In this document: in pieces, positions 1 to 6,921 of the stretch
How the letters are laid out: each line of letters starts with the position of its first letter
Numbering within the stretch: position 1 is the first letter of the stretch
From: Rhizobacter sp. Root1221
Lineage (GTDB): Bacteria; Pseudomonadota; Gammaproteobacteria; Burkholderiales; Burkholderiaceae_C
Assembly (NCBI RefSeq): GCF_001425785.1
Contig: NZ_LMDI01000075.1
Span: 1 to 64,000, forward strand
DNA: 64,000 nucleotides
Direction of reading: 5' to 3'
The notes under the pieces: generated by a model
What the model was told of the DNA's origin: nothing
Database searches by the model: none
Seen by the model: the letters and a program-made list of their open reading frames with translations, nothing else
Made by a program: the position numbers and the translations under genes

Positions 1-1
1 G

Positions 2-346
2 CGCAGCCTGGCCCAGCGCTCGGCCAACGCCGCCAAGGAGATCAAGGGCCTGATCAACGCGTCGGTCGAGAAGGTCGAGTCGGGTTCCCGCCTCGTGGCC
101 GACGCCGGCCAGACGATGAACGAGATCGTCGGCAGCGTCCAGCGTGTGACGGACATCATCGGCGAGATCACCGCCGCGTCGTCCGAGCAGTCCGACGGCA
201 TCGGCCAGGTCAACACGGCGGTGACCCAGCTCGACCAGATGACACAGCAGAACGCCGCGCTCGTCGAGGAATCGGCCGCCGCCGCCGAGAGCCTGAAAGA
301 CCAGGCCCACCGCCTGGCCGAAGTGGTGTCGGTGTTCAAGCTCTGA
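2..346 (+). CDS. Methyl-accepting chemotaxis protein, C-terminal fragment
   Basis: The reading frame is open from the left edge, so the start and the sensory part lie outside the window. About 114 residues remain. They match the descending arm of the cytoplasmic signalling coiled coil of Tsr-type receptors: [13 protein letters not shown], then the [12 protein letters not shown] and [22 protein letters not shown] segments, ending in a short EVVSVFKL tail. This region forms the methylation helix that transmits ligand signals to CheA/CheW in the inner membrane array. No C-terminal NWETF-type CheR-binding pentapeptide is present. The ligand cannot be inferred. Confidence 0.93.
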   Translation, partial: RSLAQRSANAAKEIKGLINASVEKVESGSRLVADAGQTMNEIVGSVQRVTDIIGEITAASSEQSDGIGQVNTAVTQLDQMTQQNAALVEESAAAAESLKDQAHRLAEVVSVFKL

Positions 347-769
347 ACCCACGTGCAGGGACGCCGAATTGCCTGGACCGGACTGCGGGGCCAAGCGAAT
401 CAATGGCTGCCCTGCCTATTCCGGAGAGGCAGACCAGCGAACTCACGGAAATGCCTGGACTTCCCGCCCCGACATGCGAATAGCGCAGGACTTCCTCGCA
501 GCATGCCCGTTTCCGGTATCGGATGCGCCGGTCTTGTACGCGGGTGTCCCGAATCGACCCAATGCAGCCCTTCGCCTCCGGCAACATGCTGCCGAAAAGC
601 AGCCGCTGCTCGCTCTACCATAGCCAGTCGGGGCCAAGCCATCGGATGGCTCAGGAGTCATTCTCCCAGGGCATAGGTTGCGCTTGAGAATGACATCGAA
701 CTGCGAAGCACCGCGGTCTCGATTGGCACTGGCCGACCCCATTCGATAGACCCGAAATGAGCACATTCG
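347..769. other. Intergenic stretch, probable gene debris at island edge
   Basis: These 423 bases separate the chemoreceptor from the AAA-DUF4435 gene. Open frames are short, overlap on both strands and resemble no family I know, so I call none. The composition drifts from the GC-rich chromosome toward the AT-richer island. No tRNA, integrase or clear attachment repeat was seen, and I found no convincing promoter for the gene at 770. Confidence 0.5.
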
Positions 770-2377
770 ATGTCAACAAATCCAGTCACGCGATCCATCA
801 CGCTTCCACGCCGCGGTGCAGCCAATCAGACGATTACAACTGGTGGGAATCTGCTTTTCGTCGGGGCCAATGGCTCAGGCAAGACTCGCCTTGGAACTTG
901 GCTTGACATGAGCTCGCCTGATCATGCCCGGGTGTTCAGAATCTCTGCGCAGAAGTCGTTGACTATGCCTGACACGACGACGCCGACTTCTATCGATCTC
1001 GCGGAGCAGGATCTGATCTTTGGCCACCCCACCGGGCGACAAAACAAGAACCATCGATGGCGGGACAAGCCCGCCACGTTTTTCCTGAACGACTTCCAGA
1101 AGCTGATGGTGTTTCTGTTCTCGGACGAGACGGAGGAGAACGCCAAATTTAAGATCGCCCAGCGCCAATCAGCCACGAAGCTCGAGCCGCCGCTGACTAG
1201 GATGGACAAGGTGAAGCGGGTATGGGAACGGATCCTCCCTCACCGCGAACTCGTGGTCGGCGGTCTACGGATCCAGACCCAGGTTCGCGGTGACACGAGC
1301 AAAATCTACAACTCGTCTGAGATGAGCGATGGCGAACGCGTCATCTTCTATCTCATCGGCCAGTGTCTTGCCGCGCCCCAAGACGCCATCATCGTCATCG
1401 ACGAGCCTGAATTGCACCTGCATAAGTCGGTGCAAGCCCCGCTGTGGGCGGAGGTTGAGAGACTTCGCCCCGATTGTCTGTTCGTGTATCTGACTCACGA
1501 TGTCGACTTCGCCGTAGCCCAAGAGGGCGCGCAGCGCGTCTGGCTCAAGTCTTTCGATGGAACATCTTGGGATTGGGAACTCATCGAGGACAAAGACGAC
1601 CTCCCGGATGACCTTTTGATTGAAGTGCTCGGCAGTCGAAAGCCCGTTGTCTTCGTCGAGGGCGTGAACGGCAGTCACGACGTCTCGCTCTACCGAGAGA
1701 TACTCACCGGCTTCCTGGTCATCCCTCGCGGGAGCTGTGACCAGGTTATCCAAGCTGTTCGAGCTTTGCGTTCGAATACTCAGCTCCACCACCTGCAGGT
1801 CTACGGCCTCATTGATCGTGACCGGCGCACAGCGCTAGAAATCGCAGCGCTGCAAACCGACAACATCTACACACTGGACGTTGCGGAGGTCGAAAGCCTC
1901 TTCTGCACAGAGGAGGTTCTGGCACTCGTCAGCGCCCGCTTGGCTCGCGACACCAGAGCCGATTTCAACCAGGCCGTCACGCAGGTCTTCAAGCAGTTGA
2001 AAACCGAACTCGACACCCAGGTCTCTCTGCGGGTCATCGCGGAAGTAAAGTTCAAGCTCAATTGCTTCGATGCTTCGGCCCGTGGAGTGCCCGCCCTCTC
2101 CACCGCCTTGCAACAACTGACCCAGGACATCGACATTTCTGCCCTGTACGCGCAGTTCGATGGGGAATTTCAGACTGCGATCAACGCGACAGACTACCGA
2201 GGATTGCTGCGCCTCTACAACCGCAAGTCGCTGCCAAATCAGATCGGAAGCGCATTGGGACTGAAGGCGGGAGAACTCGTCGAGTTCGTGGTTCGCCTCG
2301 CTAGAACTGATGCACGCATCGCTGTCATCGCGGCCATTAAGCCGTACCTCGGCCCCTTTTCACCACTCGTGGCTTGA
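770..2377 (+). CDS. AAA ATPase fused to DUF4435 (TOPRIM-like); PARIS-like defence protein
   Basis: This 535-residue single chain has two halves. Residues 1-270 form an ABC/SMC-like ATPase: Walker A GANGSGKT (32-39), signature SSEMSDGER (182-190), Walker B AIIVIDEPELHLH (206-218) and the switch histidine LTHD (241-244). Residues about 290-400 resemble DUF4435, a TOPRIM-like nuclease fold, with FVEG (E297), LIDRD (D349, D351) and an acidic EVES (373-376). The combination is that of PARIS immunity, where ATPase AriA holds nuclease AriB and releases it on sensing phage anti-restriction proteins; fused AriA-AriB forms are known. An OLD/GajA-like or otherwise uncharacterised ATPase-TOPRIM system is possible. 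Base composition is visibly lower in GC than the flanks, suggesting transfer. The ATG at 770 is chosen because a nearby ATG at 757 is in another frame. Confidence 0.8.
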   Translation: MSTNPVTRSITLPRRGAANQTITTGGNLLFVGANGSGKTRLGTWLDMSSPDHARVFRISAQKSLTMPDTTTPTSIDLAEQDLIFGHPTGRQNKNHRWRDKPATFFLNDFQKLMVFLFSDETEENAKFKIAQRQSATKLEPPLTRMDKVKRVWERILPHRELVVGGLRIQTQVRGDTSKIYNSSEMSDGERVIFYLIGQCLAAPQDAIIVIDEPELHLHKSVQAPLWAEVERLRPDCLFVYLTHDVDFAVAQEGAQRVWLKSFDGTSWDWELIEDKDDLPDDLLIEVLGSRKPVVFVEGVNGSHDVSLYREILTGFLVIPRGSCDQVIQAVRALRSNTQLHHLQVYGLIDRDRRTALEIAALQTDNIYTLDVAEVESLFCTEEVLALVSARLARDTRADFNQAVTQVFKQLKTELDTQVSLRVIAEVKFKLNCFDASARGVPALSTALQQLTQDIDISALYAQFDGEFQTAINATDYRGLLRLYNRKSLPNQIGSALGLKAGELVEFVVRLARTDARIAVIAAIKPYLGPFSPLVA

Positions 2378-3058
2378 ACCAAAGCAGAGGCGGAGGTTCG
2401 ACATCCGAGGAATCTGCCCGGCGCCGGATTGCTTCCAGCGCTCGTAGCTATTACGAGAAGCGTACCCAGATACGCCGATCCGAAAGGCACCCTGGCGCTG
2501 ACGTTCGCTTGTGGCCGTGACCGGCGCCGGCGCATGTCACCTGACCGGCGTCGTCAAGTCGAATGACAAGTTCCGGGCGGCGAGTTCGGGGAAACGGTCG
2601 TCAAGTCGCGACCCCGAGCCGCCGTTCGGGCATGTAAGGGCCGGACGGCCGCCGGCACACCCGGAAGGAGGCTTCAGTCTGTCCGATGGCGCTCCGCGCC
2701 GCCGTGCTGCGCCGGGCAGTCAGTTCGACAAGGGCGCTTCTCGCCCAGCCAGCACGGGCTGGGCAGAACAAGGCCTTACGCCAGTATTTGCCGCACGTTC
2801 TTTTGGTCCAGGGTCCATACGCGTCCGCTCGGAAGTGCGCCGCAAGCCCGCATGCCGTTTCCTCGCGCCGATGCCGCTGCAGCGCCGCAGCGCACTCCTG
2901 CAAGAGCTGCGACCCGCCACTTCGCTCGAGACCCTCTTCCCGACGTTGCGCTTCGGCCGCGCAACGCCTTGGTCTATGCTGCAACGCGCGGCCCGAGCAT
3001 CAATCCGTGACGGCGGCCTCGGCGCAAACGTAAGCCGTCTCAAACTCGATACTCCATC
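2378..3058. other. 681-bp inter-gene region with degenerate open frames
   Basis: The region between the two putative defence genes holds long open frames on both strands (for example 2511-3086 plus, 2601-2984 minus). Their translations are rich in Arg, Ala, Ser and Pro, overlap heavily and match no recognisable domain, so I read them as shadows or decayed coding sequence. The 12-base word GTCGTCAAGTCG occurs twice within about 60 bases near 2550-2610. No promoter or terminator is convincing. Confidence 0.5.
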
Positions 3059-5386
3059 ATGTCGAATTCTTATCGCTACAACATGAGCTTCGAGGCAGAA
3101 GTCCGACGTGTGGCCGAGGCAGTCTGGAGACTTGAGCCAGGAACATGCCAACCGTCTCACTACCCGAACGACCCTGTTGTTCGTGAGATCGACGGAATTG
3201 CGCGGCTGCGAGACGTTACGCACTTGATCATGGCTACGACGAGCACAAAGCTCGACAAGGCCCGAGACGACGTCCGAAAGCTGCTAGCTGCAGAATCCAT
3301 AGAACGGACGCACTCACCTGCAGTCTCCAAATGGCTGATTACTGAACACCAGCTTGATGCGCAACACGTTGAAATGGCTCGAAAGAGCAATGTGATTGCT
3401 CTAACGCTTGAGCAGTTTCAGCGTCGTTTTTTTGACAGCGGCAAGTATCTCTCGCTCAGAGATCGATGGGCCTTTGGCTCCGCCCGTGACCCCCAGACCG
3501 ATTCGGTGAGCATTGCGGACAACGCCTACATTTTGTTGCCGATAACTGTAGTCTCAGACTCAAGGACTCAATCGCCGTTCAGGTCGGCCCAAACAATCTC
3601 GTTGCACCAACTGGTTCTTCGAATCGCCGAGGGAGGAACTGTCGTTCTGAAGGCCCCCTTTGGCTCGGGAAAGAGCCTAACGACGCGCGAACTCTTCAAG
3701 CGTCTTTCAAAGATGCACCGAGACGATCCAAGTTCGCCCATTCCCCTCACTCTCAACCTTCGCGATCACTGGGGCGAAGACTACAGTGACGAGATCCTTG
3801 ACAGGCACGCCAGAAGCATTGGCTATACGCCGAGAGAGGACGTAGTGGTTGCGTGGCGAGCTGGGATGTGCTGCCTTCTACTCGACGGTTTTGATGAAGT
3901 GGCATCGCAGACCGTCGTCAAGACAGATAACAAAAACTTCATGCGGGACGCGCGCCGCCGCGCTCTTCAAGGCGTACGGGACTTCACGCAAAGGGCCCCG
4001 GCTGGGGTAGGCATCTTTGTCTGCGGTCGCGACCATTATTTTGACAGCGACTCCGAGTTATCGACCTCATTAGGTACCGGTTTGCGGCCCTGTCTGACTG
4101 TAAACCTTGAGGAGTTTTCGGACGATGACGCCAACGATTTTCTAAGAAGGAACGGCATAACTTCACGACTCCCCGACTGGCTGCCGCGCAAGCCGCTGAT
4201 CTTGGCGTATCTGATTCGACAGAACCTTTTTTCTGAAATCCTTGCCATTGAGTCATCGCGAGGATTTGGGCATGCCTGGGACGAGTTCTTGACGCGAATT
4301 TGCGAGAGAGAGTCGCAACTCGAGAATTCATCGATGGATCCAGCGACCATTCGCGCAGTGCTCGAGAGACTCGCCGAGTCTGTTAGATCGAAAAGTTCCG
4401 GAACCGGCCCCGTCACTGGCGTCGATCTTGCGGAAGCATATTTCGCAGAAACCGGGCAGGCGGCGGGCGAAGGTGTGCTTGCCCAACTCCAGCGGTTGCC
4501 CGGCCTGACTCATCGAGATGGTGAGCCCGGCAATCGTTCTTTCGTAGATTTTGACATGCTGGGCGCACTGCAGGGAGGCGCATTCGCCCGCCGAGCGCTG
4601 ACGGCATTCCAGGGATTTCTCCCAGTCCCGTTGGCCGAATTTAGCGATAAGGCAGTCTCAATGTCCACGCATGTTCTTTCGAAGAGTGGTGCAACGCCAG
4701 AGACACTAATAGGAGTGGCTGAACAGCTCGCCGTAAAGACTATGCGCGATAGCGCTGGGGCGCAGCTCCTTGCAGACTGCGTCGCCGTCGCCGTGCGCAT
4801 GGCTATCGATTTAGAGTACGAAGAGATCGACTTCCGTGGACTCTTGGTGAATGCCGGAACATTCGGTCGCCTTCCGCTCGACGAGATCCGCATCAAGCGC
4901 CTTTCGCTCGCGAATTCGATCGTTCATGAACTTGCCTTCGGGTCGTTAGACGGTGCCGACGGTGTTCGCTTCGCTTCTTGCCTTATCTCTAAGGTATGTG
5001 GGATCACTGAAAGGGCGGGACTTCCTGCGGGACTGATAGACGACGACACCGAGATTGAGGCGTATGACAGCATGGCGACGAACAACGCTGTTTTGAGGTC
5101 GGATCTTCCAGCCAACCTCAAGGCACTAGTGACCGTACTTCGAAAGCTGTATCGACAACCTGGCTCGGGTCGAAAAATTAGTTCGTTCGGACGAGGTATC
5201 ACCAAACCCGAGGTCGCACGTCTGGTTGAACCAGTGCTAGAGCTCCTGCAGCAACACCGGTTCATCACCGTATTTAACTCGGTCGTCCATCCGATCCGCA
5301 AACAATCTCCGCGAGTCGACAAGATCCTAATGGCCCCCAACCTATCGGACGACGAATTAATAAAGGCCGTGCGATCACTCGGGTAG
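3059..5386 (+). CDS. NACHT-family NTPase with restriction-endonuclease-like N terminus
   Basis: This protein is 775 residues long. Residues 10-130 resemble a Mrr/PD-(D/E)XK-type fold: FEAEV (11-15), an EID core (D45), then THLIMATTSTK (K64) and a following KARDD helix. The acidic residue usually found before the lysine is not evident, so nuclease activity is uncertain. A STAND NTPase follows, with P-loop APFGSGKS (199-206), NACHT-type Walker B LLLDGFDE (273-280) and a sensor strand at about 318-325 (GIFVCGRD). Residues about 420-560 are helical. The C-terminal part (about 590-650) has pentapeptide/LRR-like spacing and probably senses the trigger. Bacterial NACHT proteins are known anti-phage sensors. 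Codon use is AT-richer than the neighbours, suggesting transfer. The exact clade and trigger are unknown. ATG at 3059; an internal Met9 is an alternative start. Confidence 0.8.
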   Translation: MSNSYRYNMSFEAEVRRVAEAVWRLEPGTCQPSHYPNDPVVREIDGIARLRDVTHLIMATTSTKLDKARDDVRKLLAAESIERTHSPAVSKWLITEHQLDAQHVEMARKSNVIALTLEQFQRRFFDSGKYLSLRDRWAFGSARDPQTDSVSIADNAYILLPITVVSDSRTQSPFRSAQTISLHQLVLRIAEGGTVVLKAPFGSGKSLTTRELFKRLSKMHRDDPSSPIPLTLNLRDHWGEDYSDEILDRHARSIGYTPREDVVVAWRAGMCCLLLDGFDEVASQTVVKTDNKNFMRDARRRALQGVRDFTQRAPAGVGIFVCGRDHYFDSDSELSTSLGTGLRPCLTVNLEEFSDDDANDFLRRNGITSRLPDWLPRKPLILAYLIRQNLFSEILAIESSRGFGHAWDEFLTRICERESQLENSSMDPATIRAVLERLAESVRSKSSGTGPVTGVDLAEAYFAETGQAAGEGVLAQLQRLPGLTHRDGEPGNRSFVDFDMLGALQGGAFARRALTAFQGFLPVPLAEFSDKAVSMSTHVLSKSGATPETLIGVAEQLAVKTMRDSAGAQLLADCVAVAVRMAIDLEYEEIDFRGLLVNAGTFGRLPLDEIRIKRLSLANSIVHELAFGSLDGADGVRFASCLISKVCGITERAGLPAGLIDDDTEIEAYDSMATNNAVLRSDLPANLKALVTVLRKLYRQPGSGRKISSFGRGITKPEVARLVEPVLELLQQHRFITVFNSVVHPIRKQSPRVDKILMAPNLSDDELIKAVRSLG

Positions 5387-5714
5387 AGGACGGTACCCGT
5401 CGCTCAACGGGTCCCACTTCGGCAGGAAGCGCCAGTTCTCCCGGACGGCTGCTGGTACATCTTCGACGAGCGGCCGCTTTCGGCGCTGCTCGCGAAGGAC
5501 TCCTTCTGGCCGAGTGCCGATTGCCGGGAATGGCCGATTTCGAGAAGGCAAACTTGCGTCTGGTACCGGCTGCGGCGAGCGGGCGTTGAGGTTCACGAAA
5601 AACGACTGAACGTCCGTAGTCCAGCGCTTTCTGCGAATCGAGTCCAGCGAATTTCGGGAAATTCCAGCGCTTTCGGTTCTCTCTCACCACGGCCCGGCCC
5701 CTGGGCCGGCCGGA
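5387..5714. other. Right border of the accessory island; no supported gene
   Basis: These 328 bases show only short overlapping frames on both strands. A 12-base direct repeat, TCCAGCGCTTTC, occurs at 5620-5631 and 5663-5674. From about 5690 the sequence returns to the GC-rich composition of the chromosome, so the island boundary probably lies here. No tRNA or integrase remnant was recognised. Confidence 0.5.
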
Positions 5715-6794
5715 TCAGGCGGGCTGCAGGCGCGGCCAGCGCAGGCGCAAGCGCCCGGCCGGCGCCTCGACCCACCGGTAGAACAGCAAGGCGGCCAGGT
5801 TGCTCAGCAACCACGCGCCCAGCATCGACCCCAAGGCCACCCCCGGGTGGTCGGCGTCTTTCTGCTCGAACAGCGCGTTGACGAGCAGGCAGATCGGGAA
5901 GTGCACCAGGAACAGCGCGTAGGAGTGGGTGCCGAGGTGGCCCACCAGCGCCCCGAGGCGGCCCGGCGCCAGCAGCGGGCGGCCGCCCTCGTGCCGCCAC
6001 TGCAGCAGCGCCAGCACCAGCGCGGTCACCAGGGCCAGCGCGATGCGGCCCCGGAAATCACAGGCCAGCGCGGCCAGCACCGACAGGCTCAGCACCAACA
6101 GCCAGCGGCCGCGGGCGCGGCTCGGGCTCAGCCAGTGCACCAGTGCACCCAGGCCGTAGGCGCCAAAAAAGTACGGCGCCCAGTTGTCGAGCCCATCGTC
6201 GAGGTTGAAGACCCACAGGGATGCGAGCGTGACGGCCAGCACCAGCGCGGGTGCCATCGCACGTGCCCGCGGCATTCCGCGTGCACACCACAGCAGCCCC
6301 AGCAGCAGCGCAAACAGCTGCAGGTCGATCGCCACGTACCAGGCCCCCACCGTCAGCGCCTCGTGGCCCAGCACCCCGTGCAGCAGCAAGGCATGTGACA
6401 GCAGTTGGGCCAGGTTGACCGAGGCCGGCACGAGATCGGGCAACCAGGGCGCCACCAGCGCCGAACAGGCGAGCGTCAACAGCACCGCCGCGAAAAATGG
6501 CACCGCCAGCCGCAGGTAGCGGCGCCCCAGCAGGCGGCCCAGCTGCGGCAGCGTGCCGTTCAGTGGCTCGCGCTGCGGCGCCAGGCCACGTGCGCAGAGA
6601 AACCCGCCTACCACGAGGAACACCTGCACGCCCATGCGCCCATAGTGGTACAGCGCGGCCATGAGGCCGGGCAGGAAGTCCTGCACGGTCTCGGCGACGG
6701 GGCCGTAGGCGGACAGGTGGTGCCAGACGATGACCTGGGCGGCGAGCGCCTTCAGGACATCGAGGTGCAGCATTCGGGAAGACGGGGCAGGCAT
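5715..6794 (-). CDS. Acyltransferase family 3 (OafA/YrhL-like) membrane protein
   Basis: An integral membrane O-acyltransferase of the family that acetylates polysaccharides, lipid A sugars or peptidoglycan. The family start HLDVLKALAAQVIVWHHL carries the typical paired histidine in helix 1, and GVQVFLVVGGFL and a late SYALFLVHFP segment are also characteristic. About ten hydrophobic segments follow, and the length (359 residues) is normal. I chose the ATG at 6794; the frame extends to a TTG at 6833, and an ATG at 6773 lies directly before the first conserved segment. No Shine-Dalgarno sequence decides between them. The acceptor substrate is unknown, and no glycan cluster surrounds the gene. 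Confidence 0.85.
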   Translation of the reverse strand: MPAPSSRMLHLDVLKALAAQVIVWHHLSAYGPVAETVQDFLPGLMAALYHYGRMGVQVFLVVGGFLCARGLAPQREPLNGTLPQLGRLLGRRYLRLAVPFFAAVLLTLACSALVAPWLPDLVPASVNLAQLLSHALLLHGVLGHEALTVGAWYVAIDLQLFALLLGLLWCARGMPRARAMAPALVLAVTLASLWVFNLDDGLDNWAPYFFGAYGLGALVHWLSPSRARGRWLLVLSLSVLAALACDFRGRIALALVTALVLALLQWRHEGGRPLLAPGRLGALVGHLGTHSYALFLVHFPICLLVNALFEQKDADHPGVALGSMLGAWLLSNLAALLFYRWVEAPAGRLRLRWPRLQPA

Positions 6795-6921
6795 GGGCAC
6801 ACGCGCCGGACCGGGATGGGCGGGCGCAGACAACAGTGGGCAGGGGGAGCCGGTGGGGCGCGAGCGGCGGACCGGCAGCGAGCAGATCCCCCGATTGTAG
6901 CCGGTCGCCCCCCGCCGCAGA

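Noticed and set aside
2511-3086. 191-codon open frame between the defence genes
   Set aside because: Low-complexity Arg/Ser/Ala-rich translation, overlapping the start of the NACHT gene, with competing frames on both strands.
5620-5674. 12-base direct repeat as attachment site of the island
   Set aside because: The two copies are only 43 bases apart and both at the right border; no matching copy was seen at the left border and no integrase is present.
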